DNA from: Crocinitomicaceae bacterium
GTDB lineage: Bacteria > Bacteroidota > Bacteroidia > Flavobacteriales_D > Crocinitomicaceae
Direction of reading: 5' to 3'
Assembly: GCA_028689775.1 (NCBI GenBank)
Contig: JAQVCM010000005.1
Coordinates: 1-64,000 of the forward strand
Length of the DNA stretch: 64,000 nucleotides
Below are positions 44,969 through 55,137 of this stretch, piece by piece (the first letter of the stretch is position 1; every line of letters begins with the position of its first letter). The notes under the pieces were generated by a model. The model searched no databases and was not told where the DNA came from. It saw nothing but the letters and a program-made list of their open reading frames with translations. The position numbers and the translations under genes are program-made.

Positions 44969-46555
44969 GTGAGAAAAATTTTTGTTTTAACCAGCATATC
45001 TACTATATTGATACTGGGATTATTAGGTTGGTATGTGTCAACTGGATTTTGGTGGGCTCTTGGAGTTTTGATGATTTTGATTATTCTTGGAATCAAAGAC
45101 ATGACACAGAAGAAGCACTCTTTGATGAGAACTTTTCCAGTTGTCGGTCGATTACGATGGGTAATGGAAGCGATTCGTCCAAAAATGTATCAGTATTTTA
45201 TTGAAAGCGACACAGATGGAACACCAATTAATCGAATTGATAGAAATACAATCTACCAACGTGCTAAAAAGCAGTTAAACACCATTCCTTTTGGAACACA
45301 AATGGACGTTTATGCAGAAGGCTATGAATGGATGACGCACAGTATTGCACCAAAAGATTTTCACAATTTAGATCACAATCCGCGTATTACGGTTGGAAAT
45401 AAAGATTGTAAGCAACCTTATAGTTGTAGCATCTTAAACGTTTCTGCAATGAGTTTCGGTTCATTAAGTACCGCTGCGATTGAATCTTTAAACGGAGGTG
45501 CAAAAATAGGAGGGTTTGCTCACAATACAGGAGAAGGAGGAATTAGTTCCTACCACTTGAAACATGGAGGAGATTTAATTTGGCAAATTGGAACCGGGTA
45601 TTTCGGCGCTCGTGGAGCGGATGGAAAATTTAGTTTTGATGTTTTCAAATTAAACGCATTACGTCCAGAGGTGAAAATGATTGAAATAAAACTTTCTCAA
45701 GGTGCTAAACCTGGTCACGGAGGAATCTTGCCTGCGAAGAAAAACACACCAGAGATTGCTGCAATCCGTCACGTTGAACCATATACAACGGTATATTCAC
45801 CGCCTTTCCACTCTGCTTTTAGCACGCCGTACGAAATGATTGAATTCATTGGTAAAGTTCGTGAAACTTCAGGAGGTAAACCAGTTGGATTTAAATTGTG
45901 TATCGGTCACAAAAGCGAATTCATTGGGATTTGTAGAGCGATGGTGGAATTGGATATTTACCCTGATTTCATTACTGTTGACGGTGGTGAAGGAGGAACG
46001 GGAGCTGCTCCACAAGAGTTTAGTAACTATGTTGGTGCTCCATTCGTTGATTCTGTTGCTTTTGTTCACAACATGTTGGAAGGATTCGGTATCCGTGAGC
46101 ACATCAAAATTTTAGGTTCAGGAAAAATATTAAGTGGTTTCCACATGGTGAGAGCCATGGCTTTGGGTGCTGATGTTTGCATGAGTGCTCGTGCAATGAT
46201 GATGGCAATTGGTTGTATTCAAGCCTTGGTTTGTAACACCAACACGTGTCCGACGGGTATTGCAACGCAAGATCCACAATTGGTAGCTGGTTTGGTTGTT
46301 TCTAACAAGAAAATCAGAGTTGCAAATTACCACGAAGAAACCGTAAAAGCATTTGTTGAATTACTTGGTGCTGCAGGAATTGATAGCAACAGTAGATTAA
46401 CAAGAGATCATATTTACAGAAGAATCTCGATGAACGAAGCGAAAACATTCGAAGAAATTTTCCCAAGTTTAGAAAGAGGTTGTATGTTACGTGGAGAAAT
46501 TCCATTAAAATACCAAGAAGATTACAGAAGATCTGACATGCACAAATGGTCATAA
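44969..46555 (+). CDS. FMN-binding glutamate synthase-like protein, membrane anchored
   Basis: This 528-residue protein has two N-terminal hydrophobic stretches (about 5-42) followed by the FMN-binding (alpha/beta)8 barrel of the glutamate synthase large subunit family. Family motifs are LNVSAMSFGSLSTAAIESLN, HNTGEGGISSYHL, GAKPGHGGILPAKK, TVDGGEGGTGAAPQEF and CNTNTCPTGIATQ. The amidotransferase domain is absent, as in the FMN-binding subfamily of unclear physiological role. The start is GTG 44969; a promoter-like TACACTTTC ends at the base before it. It has its own promoter and terminator. Confidence 0.85.
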   Translation: MRKIFVLTSISTILILGLLGWYVSTGFWWALGVLMILIILGIKDMTQKKHSLMRTFPVVGRLRWVMEAIRPKMYQYFIESDTDGTPINRIDRNTIYQRAKKQLNTIPFGTQMDVYAEGYEWMTHSIAPKDFHNLDHNPRITVGNKDCKQPYSCSILNVSAMSFGSLSTAAIESLNGGAKIGGFAHNTGEGGISSYHLKHGGDLIWQIGTGYFGARGADGKFSFDVFKLNALRPEVKMIEIKLSQGAKPGHGGILPAKKNTPEIAAIRHVEPYTTVYSPPFHSAFSTPYEMIEFIGKVRETSGGKPVGFKLCIGHKSEFIGICRAMVELDIYPDFITVDGGEGGTGAAPQEFSNYVGAPFVDSVAFVHNMLEGFGIREHIKILGSGKILSGFHMVRAMALGADVCMSARAMMMAIGCIQALVCNTNTCPTGIATQDPQLVAGLVVSNKKIRVANYHEETVKAFVELLGAAGIDSNSRLTRDHIYRRISMNEAKTFEEIFPSLERGCMLRGEIPLKYQEDYRRSDMHKWS

Positions 46556-46577
46556 GATCAAGCAGATATTAAAGTGA

Positions 46578-46609
46578 AAGTCCACCAATTTGGTGGACTT
46601 TTTTTTGTT
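46578..46609 (+). terminator. Terminator after the FMN-dependent synthase
   Basis: AAAGTCCACCAA at 46578-46589 pairs perfectly with TTGGTGGACTTT at 46591-46602, followed by a T run. The one-base nominal gap means the loop is formed by opening the central A/T pairs. Confidence 0.85.
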
Positions 46610-46687
46610 TTTGCTGTGCTTGCTTCGATCAAAATTATTTTCCTAGAAATTTAGATGGTCGTACTTTCTTTTTAGTTTGGATCAAGA

Positions 46688-46885
46688 GTGTCCGATATAT
46701 AGATTTTAAATGAAGATCGTAGATTTCGATGCAAAAGCATCATCGAAGTGACAGGCGGGACGTATTATTTCAAAAGAAATTTGAGGAACCTTTTGTTTGA
46801 CAGTTAAAGCTCCAAAAGGAAATTTCTCTACGGTCTATTGACTATCAATGGATTTCAATTGTTCTACACGTTTTTATCGGACAAC
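46688..46885. mobile_element. MITE-like element B, about 198 bp, inverted relative to element A
   Basis: One end reads GTGTCCGATA (46688-46697) and the other TTTTTATCGGACAAC (46871-46885). Read on the reverse strand it parallels element A at 39308, with shared internal blocks including TTGATAGTCAATAGA and CCTCAAATTTCTTTTGAAAT. The left end has diverged. It carries no reading frame and occupies most of the gap between two convergent genes. Confidence 0.7.
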
Positions 46886-46960
46886 AGTGATTAGGAATAT
46901 ACTTTGGCTGATTTCTATGTCAAGTTGGTAGTTGGCTTCTATTTTCAAAATAAAACGCAC

Positions 46961-46994
46961 AAAAAAAGGGATGCACTTTAATTTACATCCCTTT
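46961..46994 (-). terminator. Terminator of the T9SS protein gene at 47019
   Basis: On the reverse strand AAAGGGATG (46986-46994) pairs with CATCCCTTT (46965-46973), followed by a T run (complement of 46961-46967). Confidence 0.8.
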
Positions 46995-47018
46995 CAATAA
47001 GCTGCGATTGCTTGTCTT

Positions 47019-49445
47019 TTAAAATTCAACGACCACTTTCACCGGTTTTATTTTCGAATGTTTCCCTGAAAGCAGAACGAAATACGTTCCGCTTTGAATG
47101 TCGATTTTATTTATCTTCAGTTGGTTAACTCCCGTTTTAATCGTCGCGATTTGAGAATGAATCACTTTTCCGGTAATATCTGTCAAAAGTAATTCAGCAC
47201 CTTGATGTGCTTCTTTACTTGTTATTTCAACGGTAAACGAACCGTTATTTGGATTTGGATAAACAACCATGCTATTGCTTATATTTCCTTCACAGGAAGT
47301 ACTGATTGGTCCAAAAACTTCTTGCTCGCCATTGAAATCAAGTTGTCTCAAACGGTAATACGTAATGCCATTCCACGCATTATGATCTACTTGCTGATAA
47401 TCGATATTTGTATTCGAATTTCCTGCAGCTGCTTGCTCTGCAAATGCGATCCATTCCAGTCCATCTCTACTTTTTTCAAGGATGAATTTATCAGAATTTT
47501 GTTCGGATGCGGTTGACCAGTTTAAGATCACGTTTTGATCGCAGCTTGCTGAGAAGTTGGTTAATTTAACGGGTAGTGGAGAATTATTGATGTTTTTATG
47601 TAAGAAAAACTCTGAAAATTGTCCAATGTTGAAATCGACAAATGAAGTTGCGGCAATTGAATTTGGAGTCACACCGTTTGAAGCGCTCATCACGGCACGG
47701 ATTGTACTCGCACAATCAGCGCTGTTTGCAATTCCATTTTCGGTTGCACCCGTAATTTTTGTCAACATCAAGTTTGAAGCGGTTGCTGGTGAAGTGTTAC
47801 CACCATCCATTGGATTTGCAGTTGTTGTATTTTGTGCTGTTGTGTTTAAGGCTGCTAATTCACTATTTGTAAAAGGCAAACGTACCGACACATTTGTTGG
47901 GAAATTTGCACCTGTAGGATATGCCGTAGAGGTCATAACCCAAGTTCTTCCTAAGTATGCAGTTTGGAAAGATGGATTTGTGGGTTGAGCACAAGCACTC
48001 ATAACTCCTGGAGTCGCTACATAACTGTTCATCGTTACATTTCCCAAATCATTTCCATTTGGGTTGATAGAAGCTACCAAATTCTTGTTGGCATCTATGA
48101 AGTCGATCCAAGTACTTCCCTTGGTTGCACAAGTTCTACTGGATGTGCTGGCTAATGCTGTGGGTGTATTAGCGGTGATGCTTACAGCAAGATTGGCTAA
48201 TCCAGACCCTTCAAATGTTTGAATTTCAACTTTTGAATTGGCATCCAAGTTTGCAGTGAAAGTTCTGGTATTACCACAATGAAAAGTTGAACTATTTGAG
48301 TTATTACCACCACCACCACTCCAATTACTACACGACCAAATGTTAACTCCATCAATGATAACCCGTGTTTCGTCATCCCAATTCGTCATCGTAAATGTAT
48401 AGTTGCCGCACGGAAACCCTTTTCTTTTATGCACAAATGTAAACGCATCATCTGTCGTGGTACAACCTGACCAAAGATTTCCGTTATCTATCGTTGTACC
48501 GGCAACACTTGGTGATTTACCATTACTCCAATAATTTTGAGTATTTACACCAAAATTGGTGGTTGATAGAACTGGTTGAATGTATCGACCTCTATAGTTG
48601 TTATTAGATAATGTGGTACTGTTGCCGTTGTATCCGTATACATTCCAAGCATTTTCGCCAAACACAGCAGGATCTCCAGATGGAGAAGTAATATTTACTT
48701 TAACACTACTCGTAATTGAACAACCGCTCGGGATCGTACTTGTTACTAACGTGTACGTGGTTGTTGTTATTGGACTCACCGTAGGGTTATAAATGGTGGC
48801 ATTGTTGATTGGTGTTCCAGTCCATGCATACGTATAGTTCCCCGCAACGTAACCTGTTATTTGGATTGGGGAAGCAGAACATCCAGCTGTTACTTCTTTA
48901 ACTGGAATGGGGCCTGTTGTAACGGTATATCCAAAAGAAACTTGCGCTACTCCACCTTTTTCATAGTACTCAAGCACTAAGTTGGTTGATCCATTAAGAA
49001 GGACGGGTTGAAAAGTATATGTTTTATAGGATTGGTCAGTCCATCCATTTCCAGCTGTAGGTGTTAGCCAATTTGAACCTCCATCTATACTTAGGCGTAC
49101 ACCATCGTCTCCACCGATTGTAAAAACATACGAGCCACAACTAAAGCTTTTTGTCATGCGAAATCTGACTGCAAAGTTATCTGCTGCAGTTGCACAATCT
49201 GGTTTTCCAGTTCCCCAATTTCTATTGAAAGTTTCAGTTTCCGTATAATGGCCCTTGTAATTTGCTAAAGCAAATGGGTTAGTTACCGGGTTTCCACTTC
49301 CATTATGGTCGTACACATGTGCTATCCACGAGCCTGTACCTGAGGCAGCTTGTGAACCTGTAGGATTAATACAAGTCTGAGCGAAAAGTGAGTGAGATAG
49401 AATAAATGCGAAAAATAGGTTTAATAGGTTTGTAAAGTTCTTCAT
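47019..49445 (-). CDS. Large secreted T9SS cargo protein with PA14-like domains
   Basis: This 808-residue exported protein has a signal peptide (about 1-22, ending SLFAQ). A PA14/GLEYA-like domain follows (about 38-180), with FTIGGDDGVRLSIDGGSNWL and NLVLEYYEKGGVAQVSFGY. After an Ig-like segment (about 185-255) a second similar domain carries FTMTNWDDETRVIIDGVNIW. A module of about 190 residues of unknown fold precedes the T9SS type A sorting domain, [16 protein letters not shown] to the end. PA14-like domains usually bind carbohydrate, so surface adhesion or glycan binding is plausible. Its 3' 430 bases are nearly identical to those of the next gene. Confidence 0.85.
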   Translation of the reverse strand: MKNFTNLLNLFFAFILSHSLFAQTCINPTGSQAASGTGSWIAHVYDHNGSGNPVTNPFALANYKGHYTETETFNRNWGTGKPDCATAADNFAVRFRMTKSFSCGSYVFTIGGDDGVRLSIDGGSNWLTPTAGNGWTDQSYKTYTFQPVLLNGSTNLVLEYYEKGGVAQVSFGYTVTTGPIPVKEVTAGCSASPIQITGYVAGNYTYAWTGTPINNATIYNPTVSPITTTTYTLVTSTIPSGCSITSSVKVNITSPSGDPAVFGENAWNVYGYNGNSTTLSNNNYRGRYIQPVLSTTNFGVNTQNYWSNGKSPSVAGTTIDNGNLWSGCTTTDDAFTFVHKRKGFPCGNYTFTMTNWDDETRVIIDGVNIWSCSNWSGGGGNNSNSSTFHCGNTRTFTANLDANSKVEIQTFEGSGLANLAVSITANTPTALASTSSRTCATKGSTWIDFIDANKNLVASINPNGNDLGNVTMNSYVATPGVMSACAQPTNPSFQTAYLGRTWVMTSTAYPTGANFPTNVSVRLPFTNSELAALNTTAQNTTTANPMDGGNTSPATASNLMLTKITGATENGIANSADCASTIRAVMSASNGVTPNSIAATSFVDFNIGQFSEFFLHKNINNSPLPVKLTNFSASCDQNVILNWSTASEQNSDKFILEKSRDGLEWIAFAEQAAAGNSNTNIDYQQVDHNAWNGITYYRLRQLDFNGEQEVFGPISTSCEGNISNSMVVYPNPNNGSFTVEITSKEAHQGAELLLTDITGKVIHSQIATIKTGVNQLKINKIDIQSGTYFVLLSGKHSKIKPVKVVVEF
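47150..47580. repeat. Near-identical 430-bp direct repeat, copy 1 (3' end of T9SS gene)
   Basis: Copy 2 is at 49871-50301, offset by 2721 bases. The two copies differ at only scattered positions, mostly synonymous, for example GAACCGTTATTTGG against GAACCATTATTCGG. They encode the last domain and most of the sorting signal of two adjacent secreted proteins whose other parts differ greatly. Confidence 0.85.
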
Positions 49446-49664
49446 TTTTAATACTTGTTTTTCAATTGTATGTGTTTAGAAAACAGTGGAGTTTGGTTGA
49501 CAAACTTCCTACTACTCTAAATTGAAGAACAAAATTATCTTTAAATTTTAATTTATATGAATGTTTATTTGTTTTATTTTGAACGTCTTTCTAATCAACT
49601 GAAAATGGGTTATTTAATATGTTGTTCTTTTAGGTGCAGGTGAATTGCTTGTATAATTCTAAGA

Positions 49665-49696
49665 TCAAAAAAAGGGATACAATCACTGCATCCCTT
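49665..49696 (-). terminator. Terminator of the T9SS protein gene at 49740
   Basis: On the reverse strand AAAAGGGAT (49688-49696) pairs with ATCCCTTTT (49668-49676), followed by T. It resembles the terminator at 46961-46994, so the duplicated 3' module seems to have included it. Confidence 0.75.
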
Positions 49697-49739
49697 TTAA
49701 CTTTAAGAACTGAATAGATTCAATTCTATTTTTTTTCAC

Positions 49740-52571
49740 CTAGAATCCAACCAATATTCGTACTGGTTTAAGTTCTCCATTTACACCTTTGAGAGTCGCC
49801 AAGTAAGTTCCTTTTTGCAGATTTATGTGATTGAATAAAAGTTGGTTTTTTCCTAAATCGATGTTTACTCTTTGAGAATGAATCACTTTTCCGGTAATAT
49901 CTGTCAAAAGTAATTCAGCACCTTGATGTGCTTCTTTACTTGTTATTTCAACGGTAAACGAACCATTATTCGGATTTGGATAAACAACCATGCTATTGCT
50001 TATATTTCCTTCACAGGAAGTACTGATTGGTCCAAAAACTTCTTGTTCTCCGTTGAAATCTAGTTGTCTCAAACGGTAATAAGTAATTCCATTCCACGTG
50101 TTGTTGTCTACTTGTTGATAATCGACATTTGTATTCGAATTTCCTGCAGCTGCTTGCTCTGCAAATGCGATCCATTCCAGTCCATCTCTACTTTTTTCAA
50201 GGATGAATTTATCAGAATTTTGTTCGGATGCAGTTGACCAGTTTAGGGTTACGTTTTGATCGCAGCTTGCTGAGAAGTTGGTAAGCGTTACGGGTAGAGG
50301 AGAACTAGAACCTCCGTGTAACCAAAACTCTGAGGTTTTAGGCGAAATTGAATATTCAGCGAATTTTCCATTTGCATCAAATAATGCGTTGAATGACGTT
50401 ACAGCTCCATTTCCAGTTTGTGTATGAACTGTTGTTCCTCCATTTCCTGGCGTTACAGGGAAATTGGTGCAGTTATCGTTGAATGTATTGTTGACGTTAT
50501 TTGGTCCACTGTATTTACTCATGTTAACGCTTGCAAGTGACGCTAAATTATCATTTGGATTTTGATTCGAGTTTGCAATCGTTTGTAAAGTGGTAAATTC
50601 AGCATTGTCAAAAGGCAATCTCACACTGATGTTGTTTACAGGTGTAAATTCTGGTGTAATAACCCAATGTCTTTTCATTGTTGCCGAAATATACAATGGA
50701 TTCGTCGGATCATCACAAGCTGGAACGGAAACGTGGTTGTCTTCTAAATACGAGGTAATTGAAACATTTCCGAGGTTTTGACCATTGGAATTAATAGATG
50801 CTAATAACCTTCCGCTCGCATAAAAGTGGATGAAGTTATTTTCCTTTACTTGACATGTAGCGTTAACGTTATTTGCTGACAATTGCGTGCCAATTGTCGG
50901 TAACGTTATTGCCGTTGAACCTGAAACAGTTCCTGTACAACCACTTGCGTCAGCGATCGAATTTATTGTATAAGTCGCACTAACGTTGGGGTTAACTACG
51001 CTATTCCAGGTGTCATTTCCAGTTCCTGTTAAGGTCATCGTTGTCGCATCAGCTGAGTTGCGAATCACCATGGTCCAAGCTCCAGTTGCTGTAACTGTTC
51101 CATTTAAAGACAAACTATTTCCATGGCACAACGCGGTATTTGCTGTCGTGATTTTTGCACTTGGTTTTGCTTGAACAGCAATTGTTGCTTCTAAAGTTCG
51201 CACGTTACAACCGTATCCCAACTCTAGCTTATAAGTACCGGCTTGGGAAGTTGTGATTCCGTTGATGGTTAAAGTTTTTCCCGTTCCAACAGTTGTGGTT
51301 CCTTTTTTCCATGTATAGCTTGGTTCAAGCGATATGATATTCACGTTTGGTGAATCGGCAAATTGTCCTCGCTTTATTGTTGACCATGTAGTACCAGAAT
51401 CATAGCTTATCAGCACGTCATAATGCTTATATCGACTTTCTCTAATTCCTTCATTCAAATGTCCTGAGTAGCCACCATTTAAGACTTTTATACCTGAAAG
51501 TACTTGAGGAGAAGTGAATTCAATCCATTCGGGAGTATAGAATTTATTAAATGTTGCATAGTTTTGCCAGTTAGTATTTGGTAAGGTAGCTCCCCAATAT
51601 AGCGGAGCTGTCCCAAATCGTTCAGAGGGAGTTAGCCATTGCGTATTTTCATCGCTATCAAAAGCCTTTGCTATTTTAAAAGTTGGATCTCCGCCAGTAA
51701 TCGGATTGTCGGAGTATGTGGCTGAAGATCCATCAACTCCAGTTAATGCTACCGCACTGTCGCTTCCATATATCCCTTTTATTTCTTTGATTGCATGCCA
51801 GTATTCCCCATAAGCAGATTTCAAAACTAAACGATATTGCACCGCTGTATCTGGCGATGATGCAACAAGTGTAACATTATTGCCTTCACATACTGTTTGA
51901 TTGGCAGGACTTATTGTAACATTTGTTGGCGTATTACCAACAGTCAATCGTACTGGAGTGGAAGTTGCTGTGCACGTACCTTGTGTGATCACACAACTGA
52001 AATAATAATTGTGTAAATTAGCACTAGCGGTCACATTCAAAGCGCTCTCTTGCGTATGACTAAAACCCGTTGTAGAAGCGCCTAAACTTGTCCAAGATCC
52101 AGAAGATGTTGTTGAATATCCCCACTGATAATTTGGACTTGCCAATTCTGTCTCTGCGATAAAGGATGCAGTATCATTTAAACAAGCTGATGTAGAAACC
52201 GGTTTTTTTGTGATTGAAATAGATGAAACTACTGTGATGGTACCAGTCGCAGAACTTCCACAGCCTAATAAAGGAATAGTGTAACTATAAGTTCCTGCTG
52301 CTGACGGTGTACCGCTAATGGTTATTTTATTCGATGACCAGCTTGCCGTAACTCCCGCAGGTAAACCAGTTGGAGTTCCAATTCCTGTTACCTCAGTTGT
52401 CTCCCGAATAATCGGAATCATTACTGTACTGACACACGTTGGCGATGCATTAATTGCGGCTGTTACTGTACATGTTTGTGCATAATTTAAATTGGAGAAT
52501 GACAAAAGAATTCCGATTAATAATACTTTTTGGAATCGTTTAGTTGGTATTTGTTTATTCTTATGAATCAT
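49740..52571 (-). CDS. Large secreted T9SS cargo protein with Ig-like repeats
   Basis: A 943-residue protein when started at ATG 52571. The frame extends to a TTG at 52592, but that overlaps a -7-like CAGCTTTG. A signal peptide ends near YAQ. Repeated beta-rich Ig-like segments follow, with C-x(n)-S-P-V-R-L-T-V and [20 protein letters not shown] patterns. A discoidin-like stretch lies around [11 protein letters not shown] and [20 protein letters not shown]. The shared C-terminal module ends in a T9SS type A sorting domain ([16 protein letters not shown]). It is probably a surface adhesin, paralogous at its C-terminus to the preceding protein. Confidence 0.85.
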   Translation of the reverse strand: MIHKNKQIPTKRFQKVLLIGILLSFSNLNYAQTCTVTAAINASPTCVSTVMIPIIRETTEVTGIGTPTGLPAGVTASWSSNKITISGTPSAAGTYSYTIPLLGCGSSATGTITVVSSISITKKPVSTSACLNDTASFIAETELASPNYQWGYSTTSSGSWTSLGASTTGFSHTQESALNVTASANLHNYYFSCVITQGTCTATSTPVRLTVGNTPTNVTISPANQTVCEGNNVTLVASSPDTAVQYRLVLKSAYGEYWHAIKEIKGIYGSDSAVALTGVDGSSATYSDNPITGGDPTFKIAKAFDSDENTQWLTPSERFGTAPLYWGATLPNTNWQNYATFNKFYTPEWIEFTSPQVLSGIKVLNGGYSGHLNEGIRESRYKHYDVLISYDSGTTWSTIKRGQFADSPNVNIISLEPSYTWKKGTTTVGTGKTLTINGITTSQAGTYKLELGYGCNVRTLEATIAVQAKPSAKITTANTALCHGNSLSLNGTVTATGAWTMVIRNSADATTMTLTGTGNDTWNSVVNPNVSATYTINSIADASGCTGTVSGSTAITLPTIGTQLSANNVNATCQVKENNFIHFYASGRLLASINSNGQNLGNVSITSYLEDNHVSVPACDDPTNPLYISATMKRHWVITPEFTPVNNISVRLPFDNAEFTTLQTIANSNQNPNDNLASLASVNMSKYSGPNNVNNTFNDNCTNFPVTPGNGGTTVHTQTGNGAVTSFNALFDANGKFAEYSISPKTSEFWLHGGSSSPLPVTLTNFSASCDQNVTLNWSTASEQNSDKFILEKSRDGLEWIAFAEQAAAGNSNTNVDYQQVDNNTWNGITYYRLRQLDFNGEQEVFGPISTSCEGNISNSMVVYPNPNNGSFTVEITSKEAHQGAELLLTDITGKVIHSQRVNIDLGKNQLLFNHINLQKGTYLATLKGVNGELKPVRILVGF
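49871..50301. repeat. Near-identical 430-bp direct repeat, copy 2
   Basis: Partner of 47150-47580 in the same orientation. The identity stops at the last 35 codons, where both proteins diverge again, which marks the repeat boundary inside the sorting domain. Confidence 0.85.
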
Positions 52572-52848
52572 ATTTTTACTGTTGATGAGCAAAGCTGTTG
52601 AGTTTTCGTTGAAGGAGCTGTTTTGTTCAATAAATTGAAGAGTTTTTCACTAATTCAAAATTATTTAGTTAGTTGAATTTTTAGCAAAGATAAGCCTTCT
52701 ACAAGGATTAGATAAAATTTCGCTATTTTTTAACAAATTGATTTTTAGTTTCTTGTAAATTTTAAGTAGTATTAGTTCTACTCAACCAACTGGTTTTTAT
52801 GTCGCTGAACGTATTGATTATTATTTATTCGTAATGTATATATCAACA

Positions 52849-52886
52849 GAAAGTGTCCGACAAAAATATTTTAAATGGAGATTGAA
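52849..52886. mobile_element. Single MITE-like end (element C, partial)
   Basis: GTGTCCGACAAAAATATTTT followed by AAATGGAGAT resembles the left end of element B (GTGTCCGATATATAGATTTT, AAATGAAGAT). No matching second terminus is seen before pyrF, so it is either a truncated copy or chance. The remaining 250 bases of the intergenic gap are AT-rich and featureless. Confidence 0.35.
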
Positions 52887-53072
52887 GTTTTCACGTTTGA
52901 AAGGATCATTTATAAATCAGTTTCAAACGAAGGGAATCTTTTTTAATGACAAATTTTGAGTTTTATAGAACAAGCGTGATTTATTTACTAAAACTCGATA
53001 CCGTTTTGTTGTTTTTAACTACCCAATCCGCTATTTTTCAAAAACTATGCAACGCTTATTACCCCAGTTCAT

Positions 53073-53080
53073 TATCTTTG
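53073..53080 (+). promoter_or_regulatory. -7 promoter box of pyrF
   Basis: TATCTTTG matches the TAnnTTTG consensus and lies 25 bases before the ATG at 53105. It decides the pyrF start, because the upstream in-frame ATG at 52946 would precede the promoter. Confidence 0.65.
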
Positions 53081-53104
53081 CAAACTAAACTTAATGGCAT
53101 TTCC

Positions 53105-53926
53105 ATGACGCGTGAGGAACTTATTAGTGAAATTAAAGCAAAACAATCTTTTTTGTGTGTTGGACTCGATTCCGACATGGAGAAGATTCCAGCTCATTTA
53201 TTAGAAACTGAAGATCCGATCTTTGAGTTCAATAAAGCAATCATTGATGCAACGAAAGATTTTTGTGTTGCATACAAACCCAACATCGCTTTTTACGAAT
53301 GTTTGGGCGTGAAAGGTTGGGGATCTTTGCGAAAAACATTGGAGTATATTCCAAAGAATATTTTCACCATTGCGGATGCAAAACGAGGAGACATTGGCAA
53401 TACGTCTCGCTACTACGCCAAAACATTTTTTGAATTAATGGATTTTGATGCGGTAACGATTGCTCCTTACATGGGTGAAGATAGTATTACGCCGTTTTTA
53501 GAATTTAAAGATAAATGGGTCATCGTTTTGGCATTGACTTCTAACCGTGGAGCATTGGATTTCCAGTTTGTAACGGACATGAAAGGCGAAGAACTTTATA
53601 AAAAAGTACTTAAAAAATCTGCTTCTTGGGGAAAACCAGATAACATGATGTTTGTGGTTGGCGCAACAAGAGCTGAAGGTATTGGTGAAGTTCGTAAAAT
53701 TGTACCGAACAATTTTTTCTTAGTTCCAGGTGTTGGAGCACAAGGAGGAAGTTTGGAAGATGTTTCTAATTACGGTTGGAATGAAGATTGTGGTTTGTTG
53801 GTCAATTCATCTCGTCAGATTATTTATGCTTCTTCAGATCTAGATTTTGCTGAAAAAGCGGGTGAAGAGGCACAAAAACTTCAACAAGAAATGAAGGCTA
53901 TTTTGAAAGCAAAAGCATTTATTTAA
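53105..53926 (+). CDS. pyrF: Orotidine 5'-phosphate decarboxylase
   Basis: This 273-residue enzyme makes UMP from OMP in pyrimidine synthesis. The active-site motif [15 protein letters not shown] contains the catalytic Lys and Asp residues. [14 protein letters not shown] at the start and VPGVGAQGG near the end bind the substrate phosphate. The larger size fits the long (type 2) OMPDC subfamily common in Bacteroidota. The start at 53105 gives a normal N-terminus ([10 protein letters not shown]) and follows the promoter box. Confidence 0.95.
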   Translation: MTREELISEIKAKQSFLCVGLDSDMEKIPAHLLETEDPIFEFNKAIIDATKDFCVAYKPNIAFYECLGVKGWGSLRKTLEYIPKNIFTIADAKRGDIGNTSRYYAKTFFELMDFDAVTIAPYMGEDSITPFLEFKDKWVIVLALTSNRGALDFQFVTDMKGEELYKKVLKKSASWGKPDNMMFVVGATRAEGIGEVRKIVPNNFFLVPGVGAQGGSLEDVSNYGWNEDCGLLVNSSRQIIYASSDLDFAEKAGEEAQKLQQEMKAILKAKAFI

Positions 53927-53968
53927 GAAGATTTAATTTCTATTTAATTCGTTAATTAATCCCTCGTA

Positions 53969-54598
53969 ATGGAACAAGATATCAGAAGGCAATTGGCAGA
54001 AATAGTTCAGTTTTATAACCTGAAAGGATGGTCGCCAGCAACTTCAACCAATTATTCTTTTCGAAAAAGTGCCGATATTCCAGCGTTTTTTGTTTCCCGT
54101 TCAGGCATTGATAAGTCTCAGTTTGGACCGAATGATTTTCTGGAAGTGGATTTAGAAGGCAATCCGACCTTTTATTTCAAAGGCAATCGTCCTTCTGCGG
54201 AGACCTTGATTCACAGTGTTATTTATAAATTGTTTCCTGCGACGACGATTGTTTTACACAGTCATTCCGTAAATTCAGTTTTGATTTCTGAGTTCTTTGA
54301 CAAAGAAATTACCTTTGAAGGTTATGAAATTCAGAAAGCTTTTGCTGGACAAACGACGCATGCAAATAAACTACATTTTCCAATTTTGGACAACGACCAA
54401 GACATGCTTGCATTTTCGCAGTTGATGTTGCAACACGAAGCTGAACTAAAAAATCACGCGTTTTTAATTCGTAAACACGGTTTTTATGCGTGGGGCGATA
54501 CCTTATTGGATGCCAAAAAGCATTTGGAAGCTTTGGAATATTTAATGGAGATCGCTGTTCAAAAATTGAAGATGGGAAGTAATCACGAACAAAAATAA
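53969..54598 (+). CDS. mtnB: Methylthioribulose-1-phosphate dehydratase
   Basis: This 209-residue class II aldolase-fold protein has the MtnB N-terminal GWSPATSTNYSFR, the zinc-binding VLHSHSVNSVLIS and the second His in LIRKHGFYAWGDTL. It dehydrates 5-methylthioribulose-1-phosphate in the methionine salvage pathway. It is followed after 8 bases by mtnD. Confidence 0.92.
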   Translation: MEQDIRRQLAEIVQFYNLKGWSPATSTNYSFRKSADIPAFFVSRSGIDKSQFGPNDFLEVDLEGNPTFYFKGNRPSAETLIHSVIYKLFPATTIVLHSHSVNSVLISEFFDKEITFEGYEIQKAFAGQTTHANKLHFPILDNDQDMLAFSQLMLQHEAELKNHAFLIRKHGFYAWGDTLLDAKKHLEALEYLMEIAVQKLKMGSNHEQK

Positions 54599-54606
54599 AT
54601 CTCAAA

Positions 54607-55137
54607 ATGGCTATTTTATCAATTCCAGACAAACAAATTGTAATCAAAGATGTAGCTCAAATTCGTACGTTCATGAATCAACGAGGAATTTTCTTTGACC
54701 AGTGGCAATGTGCTGTTGAATTTCAAGACAGTGCAACGCAAGAAGAGATTTTAGAAGCATATTCAACCGATTTAAAGCCATTTATGGCGCAAGGCGGATA
54801 TCAAACTGCTGATGTTATTTCGATCAATTCATTGACAGAAAACTACGAAGCAATCCGTAACAAATTTTTAGCAGAACACATTCACAGCGAAGATGAAATT
54901 CGCTTCTTTGTGGACGGTGAAGGCTTATTTTGGTTCAATTTAGAAAATGAAGAACCCGTTTTTAACCTGCTTTGCGAAAAAGGAGATTTAATTTCCGTCC
55001 CAGCAGGAACAAAACATTGGTTTGACGCTGGAGAAAACGATCCATTCGTAAAAGCAATCCGCATTTTCATTGACATGACCGGTTGGATTCCAGAATACAC
55101 AGATTCGGGGATTGAGAAAAGGTATTCGAGGGATTGA
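54607..55137 (+). CDS. mtnD: Acireductone dioxygenase
   Basis: This 176-residue cupin enzyme has the metal ligands in EHIHSEDEIRFFVDGEGLFW (His-x-His-x3-4-Glu) and the distal His in PAGTKHWFDAG. It oxidises acireductone to the methionine precursor 2-oxo-4-methylthiobutyrate. The enolase-phosphatase mtnC, needed between mtnB and mtnD steps, is not in the cluster. The minisatellite follows directly. Confidence 0.94.
   Translation: MAILSIPDKQIVIKDVAQIRTFMNQRGIFFDQWQCAVEFQDSATQEEILEAYSTDLKPFMAQGGYQTADVISINSLTENYEAIRNKFLAEHIHSEDEIRFFVDGEGLFWFNLENEEPVFNLLCEKGDLISVPAGTKHWFDAGENDPFVKAIRIFIDMTGWIPEYTDSGIEKRYSRD

Noticed and set aside
52946..53104. N-terminal extension of pyrF from an upstream ATG
   Set aside because: A consensus -7 promoter box lies at 53073-53080, after this ATG, and OMP decarboxylases start at a position matching 53105.
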